From Hofstenia miamia (taxonomy: Eukaryota; Xenacoelomorpha; Acoela; Hofsteniidae): a stretch of 64,000 bases of DNA. Shown in pieces: positions 24,410 to 35,489 of this stretch (position 1 is its first letter; the number at the start of each line of letters is the position of its first letter). The notes beneath the pieces were generated by a model, which made no database searches, had not been told where the DNA came from, and worked only from the letters and a program-made list of their open reading frames with translations. The stretch spans positions 764,868 through 828,867 of the forward strand of contig CABFPE010000048.1 of assembly GCA_900660155.1 (NCBI GenBank), read 5' to 3'. A program made the position numbers and the translations under genes.

Positions 24410-24556
24410 ATGATTCTGATTGGTTCTGCCACTTATGTAATAATAAAAATTTTGCGAGACGTGTCCATTGCAATAAATGTCATGCACCGCGGACATCATC
24501 TGGTAACCAGGGTGGTGGGTCTATGAGAATGTATGGCTATAATGACTCAACAAAAG
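24410..24556 (+). CDS. RanBP2-type zinc-finger gene, exon B (finger 3)
   Basis: This 147-nt internal exon is bounded by TTTCTTTAG (acceptor) and AAAAG|GTACT (donor), phase 1 at both ends. It codes for SDWFCHLCNNKNFARRVHC and NKC, a complete finger with the Trp, four Cys and central Asn-Phe-Ala-Arg-Arg. A Gly/Ser/Met-rich linker follows (GNQGGGSMRMYGY). The intron separating it from exon A is about 77 bp. The Gly of the usual GDW is replaced by Ser. The function is inferred as RNA binding, as for the family. Confidence 0.85.
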
Positions 24557-25257
24557 GTACTATTTAATTGTTTAGCATCAAATATCCTATCTTCTAAAAG
24601 CAAGCAGGCGTTTACAATAGATATAGCTTGCTTTCATCTAGTTCAATATTTTGCGTAAATCGTTGTTTTTTGGACAACATTCATTTTTACTGAGTAATTG
24701 ATCATAATAGCCGTCTTTATCTTTATCTACAACATTCTTTTCTTTATTGAAATCATTTGCGACATAATAAATTTTCACATACCTTTAATATCAATTCATT
24801 TTAGTGTATTTTATTGAAGTTCTACTGCTATGGGTTTGTAATCAGTTGTATCAGTTAGAGATATATGGAGTTTTATAAATATGTCGATTTTCAAATCTGA
24901 TAACTACAATATACTAAAATCCGTAAAATACAACAACGATAGAATCATCGAATTACAATGTGTTCAAACCACTAGAAAATTATGCTGTACATAAACCTAT
25001 ACGTTGCAGATGCATAGTGATGCAACATCCAGCACTAAATTCTACTTCTTTTTTATAATATTATTAATACTATTATGCCTATGAAGCCAAAATAATAAAT
25101 CAAGTTTCTTGGTCAGAGGACAGTCACCGCAGGTAAATAGATGGATTAGTAAACAAAACAAGAGAAGGCATCAGTAAAGATGAAAGACATGGATTTGTTG
25201 AATATTGTGAGCATTTAAAAAGTCAATAACCGTTAGAGGGTTAAGTTTTGGGACCAT
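24557..25257 (+). other. Intron sequence, nothing recognised
   Basis: This is the first part of the 2.8-kb intron between exons B and C. It is AT-rich with no coding or repeat signal I can name. Confidence 0.6.
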
Positions 25258-25880
25258 AAATAGATTACCTGACAACACTATCAGAGCGAGTGAACTTTAT
25301 AAAATCAAAAGGATCGAGGTCAATATTGCGAGTCAGTAAACGATTGAACAGGATGAGACCACAGGTATGAAGGTGGAGTGACAACAGGGAAGTGACTAGT
25401 TTGAGCAGAGCATCTTTGTATGTTAAGAGAGAAATCCATTTGAAGGCACGTTGCTTTGAGTGGAACAAGGCATGAAACGGTTGCCAATAGGGAGAAGCAT
25501 AGACAAGGATGGCACAAGTAATGGACTTTAACAACGAGAGTTTCACAGCTTTACAGAGCCGCAAGGACACATTTCCAGTCAGTCTGCAGCAAGTTGAACT
25601 CCAATATGAGTGCTATGTGGAGAAAAATTCATTGGAAGACGAGTTGAGATCAGATTGAGGATGGTTGATAGGCTTCAGGATTGCATATATCTAACGACGC
25701 CGAACAGTTTTCACAGATGGGGGAGTCTGATGAGGGACTTTATGGTGGAAGAACGGTCGCTGGCATGAATGTATTCAAACGTATTGTAGGAACTACCAAG
25801 GAATTAATCTATTCGCTTTGAGGTGCACCATAGACGACTGTTTCCTTTTCGGTGTTCAGTTTAGCATCACACTATCAATA
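25258..25880 (-). mobile_element. LINE fragment, RT thumb/C-terminal part
   Basis: A minus-strand frame (25570-25265) reads LCKAVKLSLLKSITCAILVYASPYWQPF, then SKQRAFKWI. This is the pattern downstream of the reverse-transcriptase core in Jockey/CR1/I-type LINEs (a long helix, Y-AS-P-W, then Q/K-R). The coding signal continues degraded to about 25880. It has no palm motifs, so it is a 3' or internal fragment. It lies inside the zinc-finger gene intron, antisense to it. Confidence 0.5.
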
Positions 25881-26090
25881 TTTCTGTATAATTTTGGATT
25901 CTGTACCCAATCGTTATAGCTTAAACTTGTCCCAACCTTCAACAGTCTCTCTATTTGGTTCCTTATGCTATTTGTAATTTTTGGCATTAGCTTCCTTTTC
26001 ATTCTCTTGATCGCTGATAACGCTTTACGTCAGTAACCAATTAAGTATTGATTATATTGTTCAGCCTTCAAAATTAGTCTCACTTCAGGC

Positions 26091-26410
26091 CAGACTTGTC
26101 CACGAGCCGACATTGCCAAGCTCGACTCATTTAAATTTTGTGTAAGTTCGACTCGGCTCGCCAGTTTTAGCTCGATTTTTTTTTAAATATTGTACTCAAC
26201 AATTTTTTACATAGCTCTTCCTATTATTTAATAAACATTTCTTAAATAAGATTATAGGAAAGGCATACTGACTGCAAAAAATAAGAAAAATCTCCATAAT
26301 CAATTTAACAAGCAGAACTATAGACTTGCTTTGCCTAAAATAGGCTCGTTTTGGGCTCGTTGTATATCAAATACTGTGCTCAAGCTCGGCTCGGCTCGTT
26401 GACAAGTCTG
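26091..26410. mobile_element. hAT-like MITE, 320 bp
   Basis: Inverted ends match: CAGACTTGTCCACGAGCCGA on the left and, reversed, CAGACTTGTCAACGAGCCGA on the right, followed by CTCGGCTCG-rich subterminal repeats on both sides. The CAG start and GC-rich subterminal motifs suit hAT elements. I could not see a clear 8-bp target duplication. It has no coding capacity and lies in the intron between exons B and C. Confidence 0.7.
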
Positions 26411-27367
26411 AGAGTAAAAAAAACAGTTTTCCTACAAGATAGTTAATCCCCATTGTTTATTCTTACTATAATGTAGCAAGATTATTTGCACGTAAGGTAT
26501 AGAAAAAGAGCTCACTGATTTAGTCAATAATCTGATTTTCAATACTAGAAATCAAAAAACTAAATGTAGAGTTAAAATATATTGTATTGATATGCAGAGC
26601 AAACGAATACTTTTTGATAGCAATATGCACTGTATTTTAGCATGACTCAAGGGTTGCCGTTCTTTTGGCTCATTTATGTAAAATTTTGAAGTAGCTTCAG
26701 CGTCATCAATAACGAATTTTGCATGTACACCTTGTCGCTAAAAATGGGCTGTTGAGTTTTGTTTTTCGTTAATCTCTTTTGTTGCCCTGATACAAAAATG
26801 ATTATTGAGATTTGCAGAGCGTATGATAACATAACCAACGATGACAATTAAATTTGCGTGTTTAAAGACTTGCAAAATCCTAGTTTTTGCTCTTGTTTAC
26901 TTTAGTCATGAGACAAATGAAACAGGTAAACTTCTGTATCACAACGTCACGTATGATTCTAGTTTTTTATAGACGACATCAGGCATGCCAAAGACTACCT
27001 TCTACAGAAACTTTAAAGGGGTGGATCATTCATAGATAAGGCTGACCGTGGCCATCCTGTGAAAATGTCGGGACATAAACAGCACAGATTGCTAAACCTA
27101 GCTTTGAAAAATTGGCTAGACCGTGTATAAAGAAGAAATTTCCTGCAAATTGTCCCGAATATCATAGATTTCCACGAAGAACAACGCGTTGTTTTGCATA
27201 AAATTGACGAAACTACGGTTTTTAGGACGTTTTTCTCCCATTTTTTGCGACAAGGTATATAAACAGACATTTACACATATCCTCAGAAAATTAATTATTG
27301 CAAAACCTCATCTGATAAGCATACAATTAAAAATATTTACAATACATTTGATAAATATTGTTTTTAG

Positions 27368-27541
27368 GTCCACGTGTTGCTAGCGGTGATTGGATGTGCC
27401 CTGAATGTAACAATCATAATTTTGCTAAACGTACTCAGTGTAACAAGTGCCAATTACCGAAGCCTGACAACCCTGAGCCCCCAAATTTTATGGGCGGAGG
27501 CTCACAAAGGACGGTTGTCACTAATCCAAATGCATATCACA
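27368..27541 (+). CDS. RanBP2-type zinc-finger gene, exon C (finger 4)
   Basis: This 174-nt internal exon lies between acceptor TTGTTTTTAG (ending 27367) and a strong donor A|GTAAGTG, phase 1 at both ends. It codes for [21 protein letters not shown] and NKC, a complete finger. A linker with Pro runs and Gly follows ([16 protein letters not shown]). Introns on either side are 2.8 kb and 2.4 kb, enlarged by transposon insertions. It is close to the exon D finger in sequence, suggesting module duplication. Confidence 0.9.
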
Positions 27542-27988
27542 GTAAGTGTTACACTTTTCTAGAGTAATCCTCCTTAACGCTGTATTAAAATGAACTCAGA
27601 AATAAGGATCGACCTACTGTGGTCTTGAGTCGACGTTCGACACTATTACCATTTCACAATTATATTTCATTTTATTGATTAACTGGAGTGTGTAAAAAAT
27701 TGTGTTTCAAAAGTATGTGAAATACGTGTGTTTTGGACTAACCTAATAACGCGCTTGTGAAGTCATTAGCCAAAACTATCTCCTGTTTTATTATGGTTCT
27801 TTTGACACCCATTATTGAACAGTAATTGTTTAAAGTAAGTTAAATAAATATTACTTCAACATTTAACTTCAATTCTGTATTTGAGTATACTTCAGGTTGT
27901 ATTTCTTTTGAAAATTTTTGTTAAGATGTTTTAATACAAAAACTAAGTAGTAATTAACCCATATCAGCCCAGACTACTAAATATAGTA

Positions 27989-29417
27989 CAGGGTGTTCAG
28001 TAAAAAAACTGGAAATTCCAGATATATTAAAGTGTGAATTTAAAATGTTAGTTTAATTAAAACACAATATCTGGAAATAAATATTTGGAAATTCCAAAAC
28101 ATATGACTGTTTTATGATTGGCTGATAGCTTGTCAGTATCGTACGGTATAAAATAAGAATCCATGAATCAGTAGATTTCATCACTTTATTTTGTGCAAAT
28201 GTCTCAGAGTTAACTGACTTCCAACGCCAAGTGATTGTATTATTTAAAAATGAGCATCCCACTTGGGGCCTTGGTAAATGCAGTAAAATTCTGCCCAACT
28301 TCTTCGGGACAATTACTAAAAATCAGTTCACACTGGTGGTTAAACGAATGAAACGAACAAGATATGCATCTCATCGCAAGCAAAGGAACAGGTACTGCCA
28401 CAAAATTTGATTGTAATGCACGCGCTGCTGTTTTGAATTTGGCTGTTACGCCCCAAGGTTCTCCACGAAGAGGGCATTGTAGCAAAGGATGATATCACGC
28501 GAGTTAAATATGTCATTAGGAACTGTGAATGACATTTTGAAAAAGTCAGCGTTAAAATGCTATAGAAGGATCAAATGTAACAAGCTAACAGATGCTCATA
28601 AAGAAAAAAGACTTGAAAAATCAATTGCAATGATCGACAAGTTTTACCCAGGAGATTTGTGGAAAACGGTGTGGTTCTTCGACGAAGCCAGTTTTATGCT
28701 AAATGCCCCACTAAATTCACAGAATGAACGCATCTACCGAGCAGTGAACGTAAAGACTGACATCGATGATAGTGACATTTTAGCAGAAATCGACAGTCAA
28801 CAAAAGTCTATACTTTGTTATGCTGCGGTTTCCTGGTTTGGGAAGTCAAATCTCTATTTCATTGAAGGTTATGCAGCTGGCCAAGACAACGTCCCAAATT
28901 CAAAGAAGAAGAAAAAGACAGTAAATCAGGAAATTTATCAAGAAGAAATGTGCCCTCACGTTTTCGAAGACATCAATCGCATAATGCAAAATAAACCATG
29001 GACTTGGCAGCAAGATGGTGCAAAGCCACACACAGCAGTCGCAACAATTAATTGGCTTAGAGAAAACACGCCTGATTTTATTGAACCAAGTGAATGGCCT
29101 TCAAAAAGTCCAGATTTAAACGTAATGGACTACTGCATGTGGAGCATTTTACTGTCTCATCTTCAACAAAAGCGTGGACAGATAACTGATATTGAAATGC
29201 TTAAAGATGTTTTGACACAAGCGTGGAATCAAATACCCGAGACAACTATCCAGTCAGGCACCTCTGCATGGATGCAACGTTTGAGGCGATGCGCTGAAGT
29301 CCGTGGTGCTCATCTTGAACATTATTGAAATTACGATATTGTGTTTTATTTAAACCAACATTTTAAATACACACTTTAATATATCTGGAATTTCCTGGTT
29401 TTTTACTGAACACCCTG
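27989..29417 (+). mobile_element. Tc1/mariner element, DD37D type, with TA duplication
   Basis: The element is 1429 bp, flanked by TA (27987-27988 and 29418-29419). Inverted repeats start CAGGGTGTTCAGTAAAAAA at the left and match the reversed right end. Similarity continues inward about 85 bp (GGAAATTCCAGATATATTAA, TTTAAAATGTT, AACACAATATC), unusually long for a mariner. The transposase inside has DD37D spacing, as in maT-like mariners. It inserted in an intron of the zinc-finger gene, in sense orientation. Confidence 0.92.
28199..29328 (+). pseudogene. Mariner DD37D transposase, N-terminus frameshifted
   Basis: The uninterrupted frame 28489-29328 (279 codons) holds the second helix-turn-helix (MISRELNMSLGTVNDILKKS) and the catalytic core. 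First Asp is in WFFDEASF, second in WQQDGAKPH, and third in SPDLNVMDYCMW, with 37 residues between the second and third. The N-terminal DNA-binding part is readable upstream from about 28206 (ELTDFQRQVIVLFKNEHPTW) but ends at a TGA near 28410, then continues in a second frame before the core frame. At least two frame changes therefore separate it from a working 330-350-residue transposase. The copy looks inactive but fairly young, since the core is intact. Confidence 0.88.
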
Positions 29418-29958
29418 TACAAAGATGTAAAAACAATGGTAACGAATATATTCTTTTTTAACGCGATTGCATGATTTAAACAACTGGAAAGGGAACTATA
29501 TATATTAATTCCTGCCCTCTAAAACCCATTTAGTTTTACTAAAAAATACTTATGTAAATATGATCAGAGAGTCCCAGAGACATCACTTACACAGACAAAA
29601 TATGGAAAAAAAATTGGGCAGTAATGGGTTAAGACATGTCCTCACCAATTACCTATGTGTTCGGTTTTCCCAATTATTGAATAAAGTACATCTATAATAC
29701 GCAGTAAATCATTATTTTAATATAGCTTCTACATGTAAAACAATATGAAATTACATTTACTGAAATTTTGACAAATCATGATGATTCAGTGCTTTTTACA
29801 ATACTTTTTTTTGGCAGTGCACTTCATTTTGTAACGTTCCTGCTTTAATTTTCATTTGATTTAATATAATAAATGTCAGTAATTTATCTAAGATTTGAAT
29901 ATTTATTTGAAATATACAATCTTTATAACTTTTACATATAATTATGGTATTTTTGTAG

Positions 29959-30089
29959 ACAGTAGTGGTCGGCGTGTGGCTGATGGTGATTGGATGTGTC
30001 CAAAATGTGACAATCATAATTTTGCAAAACGCACAAAGTGCAACAGATGTAGTCTAGATAGGCCTTCTGCCCATGGGATGATTCATTGA
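29959..30089 (+). CDS. RanBP2-type zinc-finger gene, last exon D (finger 5)
   Basis: The terminal exon starts after TATTTTTGTAG with two bases completing a codon (phase 1), like every other exon of this gene. It codes for [26 protein letters not shown] and NRC, a full finger. A short tail follows, ending in HGMIH and TGA at 30087-30089. The segment GRVADGDW and the finger itself nearly repeat exon 3 at 41868-41707, so these two modules look like recent duplicates of one another. I see no canonical AATAAA within the next 200 bp. Confidence 0.88.
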
Positions 30090-30849
30090 AATGTACTGTG
30101 CCAATTCAGTAAATTTCTTTGCCCAACCATCCATTAACGTGTTTATTTTTATATTTTTGTATTCATAAATGTTTAATTGCATCTGTGATACATTTTACAA
30201 TGGATTCTTTTTATTGTAAATATAGTAGTTATTTGTAACTTTTAAATAATATAAGTTTCGTTCGGTTTATTACATTTGTCATTTTCATTAATAATATCAT
30301 TAGAACGAATATTACAAAACAATTTAAACGAATTTTGGAATTCATTGCAGACCTTAAAAGGAATTCATGTCCACCTAGTTTTGTGGATCAATTTAACAGA
30401 TAGGAAAGACCCATTACTGAAATATGCACTTGAAATTAGCCTTGTATTTACGCATTCAGTATCAGGGAATGCAACCTTTAGATAAAATAAATCAAATGCG
30501 AAAGCATCTAAACTAATATTTTCATCAATATCTATTAAATATGTTATCCTATCTCGTACTAATTTTCGTTTCAAAGGACATTGTGCGAATTACATTTACA
30601 TAAATAAAATCTTTGAAAACGTTTGAAATGCTATTAAAAAAATTTTCCTGTTAATCAATATAAGGTCCGCTATAAAATTCTTTGTAGCAAAAATAATCCA
30701 TGTCCAAAAATGAACTTTATTAGGTCGGAATGTGCGTTTGGTACTGCATCACTCATAGGTGGCTCAAATATAATATATATTTTAGAAAATTCCAGGTTGT
30801 CTAAATTTTTTCTTGCTCTTTGTATATTAGCTAATAATGATATTTGAAT

Positions 30850-31040
30850 ACTCCATTTTGTTTCCAGGCATAAAAATCTCATTTGGAAGTATTGGATTGA
30901 GGCTTGTGTTCTCCGGTCTCCTCTTCGTGGGAGCTCCAAACACCTGAAATACAAAGAGTCAATTCTCAAGAGCCGCTTAGAGCGTTGGTTGAATGGTGAT
31001 TATGCTCAACTCTGGTACGAAGCAACTGTAAGTTCTGGCA
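30850..31040 (+). mobile_element. LINE fragment, region upstream of RT
   Basis: The frame reads EACVLRSPLRGSSKHLKYK, then SRLERWLNGDYAQLWYEAT. This resembles the segment before the RT domain of an animal LINE family with a PRGG-RH ... RL-RW-GD--LW pattern. The same family's C-terminal part seems to lie inverted at 32450-31560. It is a decayed fragment. Confidence 0.45.
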
Positions 31041-31111
31041 ACATTAAAAATAAGTCATCTGTCAGTTCCAGCCAAAAAATTCCACACAGTATATTACAAA
31101 TGAAAATGAAG

Positions 31112-31245
31112 TACATTTTACAAAATTAGCATTACAAAAATAAAATATTTAAGAATCACCACATATAAAATTGTTTTTTTAAAAAAGAACGAAAATCAAT
31201 ACATTTAAAATTAACATTACAATGATTATTTTTTGGGTGCTCGAT
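31112..31245 (+). repeat. Left arm of a 130-bp inverted repeat
   Basis: The reverse complement matches 32463-32590 (TGGTGATTCTTAAATATT, TGTATTGATTTTCGTTCTTT, TAATGTTAATTTT). The arms enclose 1.2 kb holding a LINE C-terminal fragment. Confidence 0.8.
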
Positions 31246-31559
31246 ACAGAAAAACTTGTACAATGGTTGAGTTTGGGTTCCAGATGCCGTAGATTAGACA
31301 TGAATTGCTTGAACCCTAACCACGATATATTGACAAAAGAAGTGTAGCATTTCCCCGCTGTAAAATTACTGACAATTGCTGGAAAAATATGTAGAAATCG
31401 TATTCAGATCGCAAGAGGCACTTCCGGCAGAAGAAGCAGCTGCTGAACATGATTCTGTGTATTTAGGAAGCTTTCGGTTGTCTGAAACTTCTAGAGCACG
31501 ACCAGCATTAGTACCCGCAAGAGAAACAATCGAAGGCTGCAGTGAACTAATTAGTCACG

Positions 31560-32450
31560 TCTAGAGCCGCTGGTCGCCACAAGGCCAGCACGAGACTTGG
31601 TGAGGTTAGACTTTCCAAGCACATTTCGAAGCAGTTGCAAAAATAGCGTCCCTGAGTCGATCATGGCGCGCTAATCTTTCACCAGCGCAGGACATGGCAT
31701 GATCACCGAATAAATCCAAAGGCTTAAAGCATTTTGGACATTTTTTGTTATCAATTAAGGGGATGCCAAGCCGATAACAAAGCTAAATTCGGAATTCTGC
31801 AGGAGCGAAAGAAAAACCAAGTGCTTTCAAGGGAATGGCAGCCAACCAATCCCCACTTCCTGGTATGGAACAAGAGGTCTTGTTTTATCGCGAGGAAATA
31901 AACTGGAGGATAAACAAGTATTCTGGCTAACTTGCTGTAAAAGTGAAAAAATAGACTTCTGTGCTTTTGGGGCCATGTGGCCATGTGTAAAGGCATTTCA
32001 GTCAACGCTATTCGTTTGCTAGAAAGTTCTTGCAAACACTGATGTGGCACAGAGTAAATATAATCATCAGCACTATCCGAATCAAATTATTCCAATTCTG
32101 TAGTAACAGTTGCGGGATTAGAAGTTCTTAAACAAAACGAATTTTAGGTAGTGAAGCACAGCTCCTTAACAGATGCAATTCTGACTGTGGATCTTCAAGT
32201 AATTTTATGGCATTCATAATTTGAATGGACTTAGAAACACGTTTCGAGAAGAACTCTTGGGCAAATTTTGGAGACTTGGAGATAGGAGCTCCAAGAGTGA
32301 CAATACCATCTTTTCGTCTGTTGATTGTATTGGGCAAAGCACTGAAATCGCAATTAGGATTAGGCGACCAAATTTCACATGTGACATCTGGGATCACAAA
32401 CTCATTAAATAGTGTTATCCTCAGCATCTCAACCATTCTACAAGTTTTTC
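31560..32450 (-). mobile_element. LINE fragment, C-terminal end of ORF2
   Basis: The minus strand reads VTLGAPISKSPKFAQEF, LLEDPQSELHLLRSCAS, GSGDWLAAIPLKALGFSF and GDHAMSCAGERLARHDRLRDA, in degraded frames. This order (LGAPI, DPQ--LLLR, GDWL, GDHA-SC-GER--RH--LRD) is characteristic of the 3' end of ORF2 in an animal LINE group. The GDHA..C..G..RH segment resembles a zinc-binding or HNH-like tail. Several frame changes make it non-functional. Confidence 0.55.
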
Positions 32451-32462
32451 AGCATTGATCAC

Positions 32463-32590
32463 CCAAAAAATAATAATGTTAATTTTATATGTATTGATTT
32501 TCGTTCTTTTAAAAAAAATAATTTTATATTTGGTGATTCTTAAATATTCTATTTTTGTAATGTTAATTTTGTAAAATGTGTATAATTTAT
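32463..32590 (-). repeat. Right arm of the 130-bp inverted repeat
   Basis: It is the reverse complement of 31112-31245, with scattered mismatches. Confidence 0.8.
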
Positions 32591-32639
32591 TCTTTTATTT
32601 TTATATTGTAAATAGTTAACTCTTGTGGAAAAAGAATAG

Positions 32640-33570
32640 ACTTAGAAATATAATCTTTTGGTTTGGAAGAATTTTTATTACAAACATTTTATGCCCATTT
32701 TAGTTGAACTCCAAGCTTTTTTATCATTAGGCTGTGTACATTAGTATATAAGATTTTAGCATAGTTTAAATTACTCATAACGAATGCATGAAACATTTGA
32801 ATTACTGCAGTTAACTGTTGTGAAGCATGGGATATCTTTTTAATACCAACAGCTATTTTTTAATATTAGTAATTTTATGCGATGTGAAATTATGCTTTGA
32901 ATCTATTGTTATTCCTAAATATTTCAACTTACTAATAGGTGTAATAAATCCATTATTGAAGTTAATCGAGTAGACAGAGCTGTCCATTTTTTTATAAAAG
33001 TTTGTATTATACAAAATTCAGGTTTTTCGCATTACTATCGAATTTATGCGTGCGAAAATAGTTGCTCAATTCCATACAATTCGATTTAATAACTTTTACA
33101 GTGTTATTTAAAGATTTATTTCCATGGTAAATAGATGTATCATCAGCGCATTGTTATTTGTTGTTGATAATTTCCTTCATGGCATTCACATAAAGATTAA
33201 AATGTAGTGGGCCTAGTATGGTTACTTGAGAAACATCATTATTTACTGACAACCTATTTGAAAAAATATCACCTAGCTCTGCTGATGTCTAGTATAATGT
33301 GAGCACTGTTAAGAGAAAAACCAATATTTTTATTTTTTTAATATCTCATGATTAATAGAATCGAATGTTTTGGAAAGGTCTAGACAGGCAATCGCAAAAA
33401 TTACCAGAATATTATAAATTATTGTTGTCGTTTATATAAACGTGTGTGATGTTGAGTAATTTATTCTAAAACCGAATTGTGATTTGGACCATAACCAAGG
33501 TGATACTGAGACAGGCCATGAACTGCCATTTGAGATTAATTTTACCTGGGCGGATAATTTCTGTTGAAAT
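32640..33570 (-). mobile_element. LINE fragment, reverse transcriptase core
   Basis: The minus strand shows AIACLDLSKTFDSI (palm motif A), then GPLHFNLYVNAMKEI and CADDTSIYHG (motif C, with the usual Tyr replaced by Cys), then a thumb-like MFHAFVMSNLNYAKILYTN. These match Jockey/CR1-like LINEs. Stops and frame changes are frequent, so this is an old, 5'-truncated copy. Its right edge near 33500 (GATACTGAGACAGGCCATGAACTGCC) reappears inverted at 50805-50830, next to another LINE piece. Confidence 0.6.
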
Positions 33571-33813
33571 ACAGAAATATTTATAGCAAAACTGAAATAA
33601 AGTTTTATTTTACAACATTACAACATTGCATTTAATGAAAAGCATACTAAAACACACAAATTAAAAATTTAAATTTTATTTGAACTTCGAAATCTTTTTT
33701 AAATCTTTTCTAAACTCTACGAAGAGTTTAGTTAAATTGTTCAATAATATATTTGATCCTTTCAAACAAATTCCATTAAGAGGTTTAAACATAAACTTAT
33801 GTTCTGAAGCAAT

Positions 33814-34317
33814 TTATTTCATTCCTCTAATTAAGCGTTTTCTGCAAAATTTGTTTCCCCAAAGTTTCCATTGAATGTTAGAAAATATTACACAAAACGA
33901 GAAAAAAATTTCTAACTTATTACAAGGAATGTGCAAGCCTACTCTTGAATAAGTCTCCAAATACGAACTCATATCAAATGTTACAGATGACAACTCATGT
34001 TTATCAATTCGAACAATATAGCCACAAACATATAAAAGAACATTGAGTGTATCCTTATCTAAGATAAACTGAATTGAGCTTGGATTCAAACTGTTAATAT
34101 ATGTAATTGTAATCTGCAGATCTTCTGAAATGCGCAAACAATTCTTCAATTGTATCTCCACAAATTTTCCAAGAAGGACATATTTGGGTTGATAACTTCT
34201 AATTGTATGTAATAAATGTTTGGCCAATGCAAAAAAACCATTACTTGTCCGCATTAATGCATTTGAAGTGTCCATTGTTAAAGATTTTGAACGAGTTGAA
34301 GCTTTGACAGGAGCCAT
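33814..34317 (-). pseudogene. P-element-like transposase C-terminal fragment
   Basis: A 167-codon minus-strand frame contains LLYVCGYIVRI and, 30 residues on, ETYSRVGLHIPCNKLEIFF. This resembles the GYI-RK...SRGGL--PS--L ending of P/THAP9-type transposases. The Cys residues expected after GYIVRK are not evident. A family assignment to another cut-and-paste superfamily with a similar tail remains possible. It lies in the same contig as the P fragments at 18.7-21.1 kb and on the same strand. Confidence 0.4.
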
Positions 34318-34464
34318 AAATTGAGCTAACTGCCCAATTTTATATAGAAAACTTAATTAATCTTGATCATCTATTGATATAAAGGCTTCTCAAATAAGTT
34401 CAAGTTTCTCTTAAATTGAATTGAAGACTTTACATTTCCAATATCAATTAGACGTCAAATACTT

Positions 34465-35464
34465 NNNNNNNNNNNNNNNNNNNNNNNNNNNNNNNNNNNN
34501 NNNNNNNNNNNNNNNNNNNNNNNNNNNNNNNNNNNNNNNNNNNNNNNNNNNNNNNNNNNNNNNNNNNNNNNNNNNNNNNNNNNNNNNNNNNNNNNNNNNN
34601 NNNNNNNNNNNNNNNNNNNNNNNNNNNNNNNNNNNNNNNNNNNNNNNNNNNNNNNNNNNNNNNNNNNNNNNNNNNNNNNNNNNNNNNNNNNNNNNNNNNN
34701 NNNNNNNNNNNNNNNNNNNNNNNNNNNNNNNNNNNNNNNNNNNNNNNNNNNNNNNNNNNNNNNNNNNNNNNNNNNNNNNNNNNNNNNNNNNNNNNNNNNN
34801 NNNNNNNNNNNNNNNNNNNNNNNNNNNNNNNNNNNNNNNNNNNNNNNNNNNNNNNNNNNNNNNNNNNNNNNNNNNNNNNNNNNNNNNNNNNNNNNNNNNN
34901 NNNNNNNNNNNNNNNNNNNNNNNNNNNNNNNNNNNNNNNNNNNNNNNNNNNNNNNNNNNNNNNNNNNNNNNNNNNNNNNNNNNNNNNNNNNNNNNNNNNN
35001 NNNNNNNNNNNNNNNNNNNNNNNNNNNNNNNNNNNNNNNNNNNNNNNNNNNNNNNNNNNNNNNNNNNNNNNNNNNNNNNNNNNNNNNNNNNNNNNNNNNN
35101 NNNNNNNNNNNNNNNNNNNNNNNNNNNNNNNNNNNNNNNNNNNNNNNNNNNNNNNNNNNNNNNNNNNNNNNNNNNNNNNNNNNNNNNNNNNNNNNNNNNN
35201 NNNNNNNNNNNNNNNNNNNNNNNNNNNNNNNNNNNNNNNNNNNNNNNNNNNNNNNNNNNNNNNNNNNNNNNNNNNNNNNNNNNNNNNNNNNNNNNNNNNN
35301 NNNNNNNNNNNNNNNNNNNNNNNNNNNNNNNNNNNNNNNNNNNNNNNNNNNNNNNNNNNNNNNNNNNNNNNNNNNNNNNNNNNNNNNNNNNNNNNNNNNN
35401 NNNNNNNNNNNNNNNNNNNNNNNNNNNNNNNNNNNNNNNNNNNNNNNNNNNNNNNNNNNNNNNN
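34465..35464. other. Assembly gap of exactly 1000 N
   Basis: Scaffold join of unknown true length. It separates the two convergent halves of the zinc-finger gene. Confidence 0.99.
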
Positions 35465-35489
35465 TTATATATATATATATATATATTTG

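Larger units (their letters stand above)
27542..29958 (+). other. Intron between exons C and D
   Basis: The intron is filled for more than half its length by the mariner at 27989-29417. The rest is AT-rich with no further feature seen. Confidence 0.75.

Noticed and set aside
26091-26410. CpG-island promoter signal from the GC-rich patches
   Set aside because: The GC-rich words are inverted subterminal repeats of a MITE-like element.
27013-27270. 85-codon minus-strand frame with several Cys
   Set aside because: It lies in an intron, antisense, and its Cys spacing matches no known domain.
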